Source: Litoditis marina (lineage: Eukaryota > Nematoda > Chromadorea > Rhabditida > Rhabditidae). From it: DNA of 64,000 bases. A program made the translations under genes and the position numbers. This document shows, in pieces, positions 1-11,221 of this stretch. Where the stretch lies: NCBI GenBank assembly GCA_964036275.1, contig OZ038433.1, positions 14,340,457-14,404,456 on the forward strand. Direction: 5' to 3'. The notes under the pieces were generated by a model, which ran no database searches, had not been told where the DNA came from, and saw only the letters and a list, made by a program, of their open reading frames with translations. Numbering within the stretch: position 1 is the stretch's first letter; each line of letters opens with the position of its first letter.

Positions 1-968
1 TCCCGTTTAACTCACTCAGTTTTCCACGATAATAACAACCGAGGCTCATCCCGAAAACCAAAATAACACGGCAGAAAATCGATTGTTCTAGCGAAAACAA
101 TTGAACGTCATTTTTCGGTTTTCCAAATTTTCGTGTTGGTTAACGACACAGAATCATAAATGATGAATTTGCGTGCTCCTGACATAATTGAAACGCCTTC
201 CGAATCTACTGCCGACCCATTACTTTGATAGCGCTCTCGTGCGAAATCATTACAACAAAAAAACAGTCACAATTCAATCTTTGCAAAAACTGCGAACAAA
301 TCCTCCCCGCCTATTTTTGTACTGTGATTCGCTTTCATTGGCTGAAGCTAGGTCTCTCAGAACCTCTTGGAACCTTACTCTGGCACATTCCAACAATTCT
401 ATCCAAACCTGAGTCTTTCCAATCATGCGCTATTTTCTGCGCACACAAATTTGTCGTATTGTTCTCAAATCTCAAAATCTGGTAAATTCTCCTTCTGATA
501 GTGCTTGCTAATTTTCACGTAAACTTCATTTTTGAACCCTAATCATACGGGATAACCTTGATTCGAGACCTTGCGTAGGTTGGTTTCCTATGCCCTTTAC
601 GTAACAGCTACGATCGACTGTTTCAATGAGATAGTCCTTGAATGAGATGGTACGTGCACTTTCACAACTTGTACTCAGTCAACTCTTCTGTTCCATAGAC
701 TTCCATCTGTTGTAAGACATTGGCTTTTGTGACAATTAGTTTCATAAAAACTGTTATTTGTCATTATGTTTCACGCTGACGAATAGTCTTTATGTATTAA
801 CTTTATCCTGGTTAACTTTTGATTTCATTTAACATATTTCTGCTTATTTATCTTTTAATCTGTACATTCATCAAAGGAATCGTTGAACCTGAATTATCCG
901 CCTAGCAGTCAGTCGGCAATCGGCATGGTACGGTAGTTTTGTTCCAGTAACCCCCCTCATTTTCAGAA
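1..968. other. Upstream intergenic DNA, no gene seen
   Basis: This stretch has only short overlapping frames with no convincing codon pattern or splice-site framework. It ends in a TTTTCAG at 960-966 directly before the receptor start codon, which could be a trans-splice acceptor or the end of an upstream cis intron. I see no RNA gene or clear repeat here. Confidence 0.5.
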
Positions 969-3328
969 ATGACGTCTTTGTTGGAGATTAGTGTCGCCGT
1001 CGCGGCTGCTCTTCTTCATTCTTTCAGCATTTCCTTCAATATAATACTGTTTGGAGCGGTCAGAAAATACCACTATCTCATGAACACAACTAGGTCAGCA
1101 TGCCATCTTCAGACTGTCATTTAGGCTTGATGTGTTTGTAGTTTGACATTTTCGGTGCCTCAGTCGTCTTCCGAAAACACTGCTGTAAGCGCCGATCAAA
1201 CTACAACCCAGAGTCGGTCACATGCTCTGGAGTTATAACAGTGCTGAAAACTGGCGCGTGCTGAAAACATGAACTGTCTGTTTCACGGAGGATACGAACC
1301 AGCCAGTCAGCCGTCGGGGACGCTGGCGCTAACCACTGTGCCAGCAGCGCTCTACCAAATTAATAGGTTTTGATTGTTCAGGCCCAAATGGAGATACATA
1401 GTGTGTTGTTGCCCTATTTATATATTGTGTTGAATGACTTTCGGGTTCATCTAGATTCAATCTAATGATTTTAGAAAGTTGTATCTATTTTCAGATATGC
1501 CTACTGCATGATTTTCGCAGAGGTATTTCTAAATATTTCCCAGTTTAGCTGCATAGAAGTTGGAATATGGTTCGGAAATACTAAAGGTGATCAAGTTTTT
1601 GTTGTTTTCCAAACGAGTTTTCATAATTCGTTGTCGAGCTTTGATCACATAGATAATCAGCGATTGTGTTTTTCGTGTACACGTCTAATACGATTTTCCG
1701 ATATTTTTCACGTGAAACATGTATAATATTCTGATTTTCCAGAATTTCTACAGGGTTCTTTTGGGTATGGTATTGTGGTGGCCAATCAAGTACTGTTCCA
1801 ACTTCGGTACTACATTTGTGTCCTGATAGCCATACATAGGGCGATTATCATCATATTTCCATCAAAAAGACATTTGGTGGACCAAAATGTTGTCATTATC
1901 GTTTTGTCTCTCGCGGTACGAACTTTCCCCGTGTATTTGAACGAAAAATAAGTTAGGCGGAAAATTTCGTGAAACCGAAACATGCACCCAGTGTCTAGTT
2001 TTGATGTTGTTATCGGACTGAAAGATAGGACTAAACTTTTCTTGATAATCAACCGTGTCCGACAATGAAATAACTATATTCTGGGGCCGAGGGGTTGACT
2101 GGTTGTGTGCGCGCTAGCACTCAAAACACCATGGTTCGATCCCACTCGGCGCGGTATCTTCATGGTGTACCGCATGAGCTGGTGATGAAGCTCACCCATG
2201 CATAGTTTCTCTCTACGGACCAAACTCTCTACTGATACTAAAATGTGATCATTGTCTCGGTTGTAAAACACGGCTGCCGTAAAATATTATCTTATATCTT
2301 ATATTAACTTCCTTTTTTCAAAATCAATTTCAGGTCTATTTGCTAGTGTCCAACGTTCTCTACTTTCCATTGGGCTGTGTCAGATATTATGATACTGAGT
2401 TTTCAAAATTCGTTCTCAAATGTGAAAATGAGCAGAATGAAGCTCTCATGGTACTAAACCGAGTGACTGGCAACACTTTCACCTACATTCCTCATACAAC
2501 TCTGGCAATAAATATTCTGCTATTTGTGTATATTCAGTATTATCGATCCAGTCGAAATAACGCAGTTTCCGACGGAAGTTCAACTTATGGTGAGAGATGG
2601 AGATCAGCAATTTGGACAATATACAAAATTGACTGGTTGACGTCATATGCGGTGATATACTATTCTTTTACACTAAAACTAAACTGCTTTCATTCTAGTT
2701 AATTTCTATACCACCTACATAAATTGTTGTAGTAGTGTACATAATATCTTTTCAAGTCCATAAAGTGAACGTTGCCGAAATTCGAATGATTCTGGAGTCG
2801 CTTACATTGGCGCTGGTGCTTTCTCTCGAACCACTTTGTTATCTGGTTAGGAATACAATCCATCCGGTACGTTTAATGAACATCAAAAAAGTGGTTGAAT
2901 GAATTAAGAAAAGATGTGAATATAAAAAAAACACTTACTCAAAACAAAGGAATATCAACTGTAGTGAATGTTCTCCACCTTTCACGTTTTTTTTTCAGTC
3001 TAAGAAATAGCACACCTGGTTGATACTTGCATCGAGAAACCAGTAAAGAAAGAGGTAGCAAATACGAAACAAAAGGCATGATTCTCTAGACCGTTTTCTC
3101 AGAAAACTTGTCACTTTCTGAGGAAAAAAAAGCAAGCGTTCCATCTATGGATTGCGATGTTATTTCTAGAGCTGTGAACCACAGTCGACCACCTCGCTGC
3201 GACTTTTCGAGTACTCCATGACTTATTCTTCCACTATGACCAACTTCATTTTCTATATAATCTGTAACACCGGAATGAGAAATATGATCGGTAGGAGAAA
3301 AACCCAAAAATCGTTTCCGTTCTATTGA
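969..3328 (+). CDS. Seven-transmembrane serpentine (chemoreceptor-like) GPCR
   Basis: The six-exon model is 969-1093, 1495-1586, 1743-1915, 2334-2589, 2757-2866 and 3170-3328. All phases close and give 304 residues. The start follows an acceptor (TTTTCAG then AAATG), so the mRNA may be trans-spliced. Hydrophobic segments fall at about residues 4-30 (TM1), 43-68 (TM2), 78-106 (TM3, ending in HRAIIIIFP, where a DRY-like motif would lie), 118-140 (TM4), 185-208 (TM5) and 226-250 (TM6). TM7 is in the last exon and ends NFIFYIICNTGMRNMI, a classic end of a rhodopsin-like bundle. Nematode serpentine receptors of about 300-350 residues are typically sensory-neuron chemoreceptors, so a plasma-membrane ligand-sensing role is likely but inferred. 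I cannot assign a subclass (sr family). Exon 5 uses a TTTTCAAG acceptor. An alternative last exon at 3000 would stop after three codons and lose TM7, so I rejected it. Confidence 0.72.
2083..2165 (+). repeat. tRNA-like relic or SINE-like A/B-box sequence
   Basis: In the receptor's third intron, an A-box-like stretch (GGCCGAGGGGTT) and a B-box-like stretch (GGTTCGATCCC) are spaced as in a tRNA gene. The T-arm pairs in only about three positions and I cannot fold an acceptor stem. It is better read as a tRNA-derived repeat or decayed tRNA pseudogene than as a working tRNA. Confidence 0.35.
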
Positions 3329-3915
3329 TAGTATTCATAGTACGTTCATAAGTCCAAAAAAATGTGAACAGGTCTATCAATCATTTGGTTGAGATAATTT
3401 TTGCGTTGCTTTAGTTTTCCATTTGTGGGTACAAATAGTTTTTACAATCACCTTTTCAAATTTCGTCGAAAATGATGCATGGTATGGAAAGTTAATGAGA
3501 TTTTTTGACAGTTTTGTTTCTCGATATTTCTATGAAAAATCCACATTCTAGCATGTTGTATCGTTCATCAACTCAATACAACATTTCAGTTGGCTACGCG
3601 AGAGAAAGTAGGAGATCTACAGAGAAGACAAAAGTTTCAAAAATGTACCCAGTTTGATTATCAATAAAAAATATCATAAAGTTTTGTACATTGTCTTGAA
3701 ATCGACAAGTGTTTTAGTGAACACCACCGCCTCAATGACAGTGTCTTTATTGACTTTTCTGTCAAACTGATACATGTAAAATCTTGCACAAAACTGAACA
3801 ACAAAAGCATATCCCAATCTTTATAAACCGATGAAAATAAAACATCACGCAGCGAATTCCGTGAAAGTAGATAAAATATGAAAAAAAGATGATTTTCAAG
3901 AACGATTTATTGCGT
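3329..3915. other. 3' flanks between two convergent genes
   Basis: This is AT-rich DNA between the stop codons of the receptor (+) and the small membrane protein (-). An AATAAA near 3662 could end the receptor mRNA. On the minus strand an AATAAA lies about ten bases beyond the neighbour's stop (3905-3910), implying a very short 3' UTR. No other feature is seen. Confidence 0.4.
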
Positions 3916-5826
3916 CTACTCCACTTTGCTCTTGTTGAAAATGTCGCGCATATCGCCGCCAGTGATGATCAGTCCAACCACAACACAGGCAATGTTGAAA
4001 ACGATCAGAATCAACACCATGACTGGAAAATACAGATGTATATTGGGGAAAATTGAAGTATCGCCCCCCACTTTAGTTGGGTCCCCTCCCGTAGCACTTC
4101 AACCAAAGCTAAACCTGAAAATCTAGGGGAGGGGGGGTCAAAATTCAACGTCGAAATTTACTAATTACCCCCCACTTGGGTCGGCGGGGGGTAGAACTTC
4201 AATGGTGGGGGGTCAAACTTCAACGAGTGGGGGGCTAAACTTCAATACCGGAAATGTTTACTTTTTACCCCCCACCCTCAAACTTTTGTATTGCAGGTGA
4301 TAAATTGAATTATCATCCCCCGGTGGGGGGGTCAAACTACAATTCCCCAAACGCAATACAAATTCAGAAAGGTGGGGGGTAAAAAGGCAATGTTCCCGTA
4401 TATTGTTTCAAAACATTTAAATACTTCTGTCTGGACTTATACGAAAATTGCTTTGCGACAAGATCAAATTTTTGGGTAAAAACAAAAATTTACACGTGCT
4501 TCAAACTCTCTACTTGAACATTTCTTGTTATTTTATATCATTGTTTTTGAGCTGATCAAACTACAATTAAAACTGTTTCACCTAATGAGTTCTCAAAGTC
4601 TTCTACTTCAGCCACATCTACGGTGAACTTGTAGTTTGATCGCATTGTGGCTAAGCTGATCCAACTTGATCAAACTACAAATTCCGTCACCCCCATGACC
4701 TACTGAGTGCGGCGCAGCAAATGGATCCCTCAATTCGCATCAGATAGTTCTGCGATTCGTATCGATCGGTTCCTCGCTTCTTCTTCATCTTTCCCTTCTT
4801 CTTCTTCTTTTTCTTCTTCTTGTCTTTCGAACTCTATAAATGGCAACTGTGAAACATTCAATTGGAAATGGTTTTATGTTGAGCCCTATATAAAAATGAC
4901 GTGATAGTGTGATTTCCAACCAAATACGTTAAAAACCGCCAAAATCCGATTTTTAAAGCAATCTGAATATGAGAATTCGACAAAAATATTCGAAACTTAA
5001 TTTCTTGCAATATTGCGTTTTACTACTCATACATTCTGTTTCCATGCATAAGTCCCATAAATACTATTCAACTAATCTACTAGCTACTAACTATTAACAT
5101 AAATAATATTAAAATAAAATGTATGTTTATAAGACCGACGCTGTCCTCTGCCTCGACCTTCTCGCCATCCTTCTGCTTCTTCTTCAAGTCGCCAATGAGA
5201 TCCAGCATGGCCGAACTCGTCCCGGCCTTGCCGCCTCCCATAGTCTCAGCATTTGTGTCACTGCAAATACAGAAACAAAGTTACACCTTTTCTGAAGTAT
5301 ATAAACAAATTCCATTTGTATTCGAACTTTCACGAACAATAGTCAATTTGTAATCAAATATGCATGAATAATCGTGCATTGAAGGTTGAATGTTGAATGT
5401 TTATTGGGAATGATGAATGAGATTCGGTGGAGTCAAAACTATTAAGTTAACGGCCTTACAATTGAAAATTACACTAAAATCAAAGAACTAACTTTAGTTT
5501 GCGATCTGTATGATGTCAAAAGTTTGAAAAGAAGGGTTTATTGTACAATCGTCCCCCCCCCTTGTTAAACGTCGACATTGTACAATTACGCCCCATTTAC
5601 AATCACCCCCCATTCACAATCACCCCCCTCTCTATAGGGAATCGTATTGGGAGGGGGGTGATAGTACTACGGGGGGGGGGACTTAAGGTGAGGGGGGGGG
5701 GGGGCAATTGTACAATTTTCCCGAAAAGAAAATCGAAAATGGATTTCGATATGAGAATCGCAGACGGTTTGAGCGAAGAGAACTAAAAGTACAAACTAAC
5801 GTGAAAGACACCGGATCTTCCGCCAT
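3916..5826 (-). CDS. Small lysine-rich single-pass membrane protein, unknown family
   Basis: The four-exon model in gene order is 5826-5801, 5260-5140, 4833-4704 and 4022-3916, giving 127 residues. The first exon is preceded by ATTTTCAG eight bases before the ATG, typical of a trans-splice site. The N-terminal half is hydrophilic, with a GGGKAG stretch and an acidic/lysine segment. Residues 54-62 are nine lysines in a row, followed by KGKMKKKRG. A single membrane segment spans about residues 87-112 (it includes ICCAALIMVLILIVFN), followed by a short tail ending in KSKVE. With no signal peptide and many lysines before the membrane, a cytosolic N terminus and a tail-anchor-like topology are inferred. 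I do not recognise the family. Introns 1 and 3 each hold a G/C-homopolymer repeat. The donors used (GTTAGT, GTCGGT, GTAGGT) are the only ones that keep the frame open. Confidence 0.62.
4030..4400. repeat. G/C-homopolymer repeat element in intron 3 of the small membrane gene
   Basis: Short runs of C (CCCCCCAC) and later of G (GGGGGG) alternate with units such as CAAACTTCAA and TTGAAGTA, so the element can fold back on itself. The ends TTGGGGAA and TTCCCCAA are inverted copies. It resembles the element at 5540-5725 in composition but not in detail. Several G-runs on one strand could form a quadruplex (inference). Confidence 0.55.
5540..5725. repeat. Palindromic G/C-homopolymer element in intron 1 of the small membrane gene
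   Basis: It begins TTGTACAATCG followed by a nine-C run and ends with a twelve-G run followed by CAATTGTACAA, giving inverted ends around C-rich and G-rich halves. The repeated unit is CAATCACCCCCC. The structure is that of a hairpin-forming miniature element. Confidence 0.6.
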
Positions 5827-6964
5827 TTTTCCTCCCTGAAAATATGAAGTGGTTGAGATTGGAAGTTTACTTGTTACCTTTCTGTAAATTTTGCTCAAAA
5901 CTCACAAAATTCAATGAAATAGTTGATAAAGCTATGAATAACAATTTACTGAAAGCCACGACAAAAAGAGATGTTTCCGTGAGAGGTCATCATCGTGGTC
6001 TTGTGCCAACTTCGCATTTGTAGCGTTTTTCACATTTGTTGTTGGTTAACTTGGGATATTGGCAATTGAAGAATAATTCACAGAAAAGTGAAAAGAGTTA
6101 GAAATTAGTCGAATTGCCCCGAGGGAATCGTGTAGCAGTAGTGTCTCATGTCGGAAATTCGTTTTACAGAGTTATGAAGTGAATGAACGAATGATATCAT
6201 CTTGAAAATCTTGAAAAGTCTCAATGAAATATTTTACGCGTAATTTGGTCAGCGAAGCAGCACAGCTCATATGGGGATCACTCTAGGATAGGTTAGCTAA
6301 AACGGTACATGTAGTTCTGAACTGCGGTGCTTGTTCTTCGATACGCAGTCAGTTGAGAAAGCGGGTATATATACAGGTGAAACCAGGAGTCAGACTCAGA
6401 CTTCCCCAACATACCTTGTGCAGTTCGTTGATCGACCGCCGGGGAGAAGAGAAGTGGAAGAATGGGCATCAGGGGAAAAATGGCAACGACGAGAATCTCA
6501 CGTCCTGATAAAAGGACACGTTTTTGTTTTCAAGTAAACGGGGAAGAGTTTGGTCACGTGACCAGACTGACTTTCCATTCTGAACTTCCTAAAGAACTAT
6601 CAGAACTGCGTGCGAAGTGCTGAAGTCTAGTGATCGGATACTTCTGAGGACGAGAAAGCTTCGTTTTGAGTTCTATTCGGCTTGCTCATTAGGCTCATTG
6701 TAAATCGATTATTATACATGATTTTCATTCATTTTGCTATTTGTACATTTTATATTTATCTACCAAGTACGTTCTGTTTTCGTACAACGCGATAATAAGA
6801 TCTCCATTTATAATGAGATCTAATAAGATCCCGTTTAATTTGAATCCATTCAATTGTGTTCTTTGTTCGGGGTACTTTTTGAGCTTGCTCTATGATGTTG
6901 TGAGCACTTATTTCTATTGTAAAAACAAAGCGTAAATAACCTTTTCATTTTTTCAATAAAGACA

Positions 6965-7130
6965 GAAATGGCTCAATTGACTGAGCGATGGTGGAGTAAG
7001 CAGTTGTTGATTACTTTTCAGAAGACGAGAGAGTGTTAAGATCAAAGACACGCAGACGGTCGCCCTACCCCGCCCCCACCAAGTCGACCGTACCATGTCC
7101 ACAACGGTTCAACAGAACCCAAATCGTTTT
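6965..7130. repeat. Diverged copy of a dispersed repeat (family shared with 44.1 and 24.7 kb)
   Basis: The order of recognisable words (CAATTGA.TGAGCGATG, GTTGATTA, CAGAAGACGAGAGAGTG, ATCAAAGACACGCAGACGG, CCGTACCATGTCCACAACGGTT) matches the copies at 44095-44290 (same orientation) and 24700-24860 (inverted), with many substitutions. Confidence 0.5.
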
Positions 7131-7671
7131 CACGAAAGTTTCGACAAACTGATGATACAGGAACAAATAAGAGTAGAAGTAGAAGTAGTGAACAAGTCAT
7201 AAGATGTAATGACAAGAGAAACACATCATGAAAAGTAACTGTACTTTCGATGGTTTCAAGTTATTGAATGAATGAAATGCGAACAAAGATCAGAACTTTG
7301 TTTCTGAATTCCTACTTGTTATATATGCGTTTGGTGACATTGCAGTTGACTAGCATATTTGAGACCAAGATATTTGAGACCCCATAAAGGTTGTAAAATT
7401 CCCTACTTGGGCTTTTTTCGAGATTTTCATTATAAACCGTCAAAGTGTTACGACTGTCTCTGGAATATCTTTGCTGCCAGCCTGTAATATTGATTATTGA
7501 AATATAGCAAGGCGGCGACGTCCACTTATTACACTGCGGACGCGAAAACTTCTTACTCGATTGTTATGGACTGAAATTCAGAATGAAGTCTTTCTACTAG
7601 TAGAAAAATGGAGTTCATCTTATATGTCACGTAGACACATGAGTTTTTATATTGTCATTTGAAGTGAATAT

Positions 7672-7820
7672 TTCCTCTCTCTATCTCTCTCTTATTCTTC
7701 CTCCCTCTCTCTCTCTCTCCATCTCTCTTTTCATCTGTCTCTCTCTCCCTCTCTCTATCCCCTCACTCTCTCTCTCTTTCTCTCCCTTCCTTCCTCTCTC
7801 TCTCTCTCCCTTTCTCTCTC
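7672..7820. repeat. Imperfect CT microsatellite
   Basis: An interrupted run of CT dinucleotides with CCCT and CCAT breaks. The open frame across it is low-complexity Ser/Leu and not a gene. Confidence 0.85.
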
Positions 7821-8769
7821 GTTTCAATGACCTCCGAAGTCGGTCAATCAGCGCCCGAAAATCGTTCCGTGCACTCCTTTTCTTCTATTCCTAAAGAATC
7901 TGACACTACATAATAGAGTATGGAACCCCGCTGTTACTCAATACAACACTTTGACATCGAAAAAGGAGTATTCTTGTATCTTTCTCAACTTAGAAACTTA
8001 GATTTAAAAAATAAGCAAAACATTGTAGCCAATCTCCTCTCCCCTCTCCATATATTTTTCTTTCTCTTCTTCTCAATAGTTCTCTTTATCTCTATTCTCT
8101 CTCTCTCTCTATTTTTCTCTCTCTCCTTCGAACCAGCCGTTTGGTCATCGCAGACTTTTCTCGAACCGTGTTTCCAACCAGTTTCCCCCTTCGCTACACC
8201 TTCCTCTCCTCATAAGCAATCGCCAACAGAACACGTTCTATTCCACACACAAACAATCTCCCCCTCATTTTATACTACTAGTGAAACTCATGGTTACGTG
8301 AGACGTGAGGAAGACGTGAACCTACAGTCTGTACAACTACTGGGCTTTTTTCACGTTTTAATGCAATTATGTTCACTTCTTGTTTATTTATAATAACTTT
8401 AAAATCGTCGTAAGTAGATCAAACTGCCACTTAGATACGGTGAAAGTACAACTTATATTCATATATTATGGTCATTTCCTATAGCAAATGCAAATGACAC
8501 ACTTATTTGTATTCGCTGTACGTCTGTGCAAACAGAAATTGTTCCATTTTCCGGCATATTGTGGGTTGTAACTAAAATCAGACATTATTATTACTTTTCA
8601 CTGGGTCTTTTTATAACTTTCTATTACGTGATGGCATTTATTTTCAATTAGAAACGTACTCTACTTGTTAATACGTCATAATCAAAATTAATCTAATTGT
8701 ACTATCAATTTCAACATCAATTAAAGTATCAACTGTGCAAAGCAGACTTTAGATTTGAGTCAATTGCAC

Positions 8770-8880
8770 TTTTCTTTTAGAACAATTGCATCGAGTGGGG
8801 CTCGAACCCAAATCAGTGGAGCAACAGATTGAAATGCATACCACTTGTACACTTGACCATTTGACCAACTGTACGAAATA
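8770..8880 (-). repeat. tRNA-like relic with B-box GGGTTCGAGCCCC
   Basis: On the minus strand a perfect B-box with a paired T-stem (TTGGGTTCGAGCCCCA) follows an A-box-like TGGTCAAATGGTCAAG at tRNA-like spacing. The region between is too long and the ends do not pair as an acceptor stem. It is probably a tRNA pseudogene or tRNA-derived repeat. Confidence 0.35.
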
Positions 8881-9325
8881 GAACACAGTAGCATCACATT
8901 TGGAATAAGGCCTAATCACAAAATAGAGTTTTTATTCATCTAATGTATTAATAAGATGATTTTGTGAAAGTTTGTTTTAGTAAACAGGTGCAGAATCGAT
9001 TTTCGATGTGTTACCTCATATGGCTGTTTGTTATGCAAATTCGACGAATGTTTTGAACGAATACTAAAATATTTGTTCCGAATTGTCGCCGTTTCTACAC
9101 TAGCGGGAATAATATGTCACCAAAGCCTACTTCTCCCTATGTTTTACTTTTTTAATATTTTCTCTTTTCTCTACACCTATCTCTATATCTTCCTCTCCTT
9201 CTACCCTCTCCCTCTCTCCATTTCTCCTTGTCTCTTGCTATTCTCTCGAATATCCCTCGCTTTTCCTCTCCCCATTCGAGGCTGTCTCTCTTCCTCGGTA
9301 TTTTCTCCCGTACGTATTATTTCCA

Positions 9326-9330
<5 letters not shown>

Positions 9331-9406
<76 letters not shown>

Positions 9407-9425
9407 CTCTCTCTCTCATCTCTCT

Positions 9426-9482
<57 letters not shown>
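9331..9482. repeat. Long, nearly pure CT microsatellite
   Basis: Roughly 150 bases of CT with a few CG and CATCT interruptions. Open frames on both strands across it are low-complexity artefacts. Confidence 0.92.
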
Positions 9483-9484
<2 letters not shown>

Positions 9485-10045
9485 ATCAGCTTTTAGAGAT
9501 ATTTGATCTTTTAACGATCGTTTTATCTAATGTGTTTGTTTCCCACCAATACCACCGTTTCTTAGAACACACCAGACATTGTTACCCCAATCTTGCTCAT
9601 GGGAAGCTACTATTGATAAGGTCGATGAAAAAACAACAACAAACCGCGCAAATATGGGATATAAATAGAAGGGATCAAAATTAGTATCTCATTCGACAAC
9701 AGTTTTTCTCCTTTATTGAAATGAATAGCATCTGTTAGATAATAGAATAGGCTTTAACAACAGTAAGATAGAATAAGATTACTACATTTAGTTGGTATTT
9801 CTAAAAACTTTTCCTTTTTTGATTTCATTATGTAGAAATAATTACTTAATTATATAATCCAAATTGATGGCTAGCGGGTTCTCCTGATGAGGCTCGACCG
9901 CTAGTATCCATTCAATGCACTTGTTTAAAATATAGCTAACTTTATACATTGATAGTATTTACTCTAACCTTTTTTTAGTTAAGCGTTACTATATAAATAG
10001 TGATTTAACATAAGCCCTGACATAGTACATGTTTTCATTAATCTC

Positions 10046-10164
10046 CCTCACTCTCTCTTTCTCTCTCTCTCTCTCTCGCTCTCTCTCTCTCCCACTCTCC
10101 ATCCTTCTCTCTACCTCCTTCCCCCCTATCTCTCACTCTCTTACTCTGCTTCCCCCCTATCTCT

Positions 10165-10222
<58 letters not shown>
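10046..10222. repeat. CT microsatellite with CCCC interruptions
   Basis: Two CT-rich blocks are separated by CCCCCCTAT segments, and the right block is a nearly pure CT run. It has the same strand bias (pyrimidines on the plus strand) as the arrays at 7.7 and 9.3 kb. Confidence 0.88.
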
Positions 10223-10227
<5 letters not shown>

Positions 10228-11221
10228 GTATCTCCCCCCGTACCAACCTATCCCTATATCGATCTATCCCCGTATTGACAATAGAATACCGCGCACCCCG
10301 TTCACTCTCACGTCATCTACCTACTTCCGCGTGAGAAAACGTTTTTGAATAAGCTCTCAAATCTCTTCTTCTTGCCCATAATTATATCTATCTCTCATCT
10401 AAAAAGCTTTATTGACTTGTCGAAAACTGGTGAAAACATGATTATTTGTTAGGAGAATGACGTTTCAGCATGTAAAATTGAAATAGGAGATGTGTTATTT
10501 GATTTCTCTCAACAATAGAGCGGACTTCGCTAATAAACAGACCGGGGGTTATACCATGAATTCTACCATAAAACTTGACCGAGACAGGGCGCATTTTCAG
10601 TTTTCTCGAGAACAGTGCCCAAATTTTTCTTGAATAAAAGTTCAACGGGGTGATGTGATATACTCTGTTCGACCAATCGATGTCCTTCTACAGTAATCCG
10701 TTAAATATTCAGGAGGCTTTCCCTATGAATAATTCATTGTTTTCCTTTTTATTTATTTATAGTTTGTAGAAGTAAAGGTACAGAAGACACCACCAAAAAT
10801 TAGAGAACATCCGAAAATGCCAACATACCAAACTTTGACCTGAAAGTTTGAACAGATTATTGTAGAGGGTTATACGTGGGTGGAACACACTATAATTCTC
10901 TTCAACCTTGTGTCAGTTTCCAGTTTCTGATAGAAAACTGAACGATTGTTTGGTTGTTATGAGAACTAGCCATTTTTGTCACGCTCACTAAACCTTCTTG
11001 AAGCAACAATGGGAAATAACATTGGCATTTTCGCCTAATTTTCACAGATGACCAAACTATTTATTGTTGTAACATCTTTTTTTTCTTCACTTTAACGTGT
11101 TTCATTTTTGTGCTACTTGTACCGGTTTAGCATAAAGTTTCACGTTTTGCCATGATTTTCCGTGTAAACGCCGTTTTCGTGATGGAAAAAGATTTTCTAT
11201 TTGTGCGTTTTTCAGTAAAAC

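Larger units (their letters stand above)
5827..11221. other. Gene-poor intergenic region with microsatellites and repeat relics
   Basis: About 5.4 kb holds no gene model I can support. It contains a diverged copy of the dispersed GAGACGCAGAC-type repeat (about 6968-7130), three CT microsatellite arrays, a tRNA-like relic near 8770-8880 on the minus strand, and AT-rich unique DNA. The longer frames here are translations of CT arrays (Leu/Ser or Arg/Glu) and are not genes. ERp44 begins just after an acceptor at 11214-11215. Confidence 0.5.

Noticed and set aside
2999..3012. Last receptor exon of three codons after the TTTTTTCAG at 2991-2999
   Set aside because: It is in phase but removes TM7. 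The exon at 3170-3328 is also in phase and encodes a textbook TM7.
2083..8880. Functional tRNA genes at about 2083-2165 and 8770-8880
   Set aside because: A and B boxes are present, but acceptor stems do not pair and spacing or T-arm is degenerate.
9028..9684. 218-codon frame and its minus-strand partners
   Set aside because: They are translations of a CT microsatellite (Ser/Leu or Arg/Glu repeats) with no gene structure.
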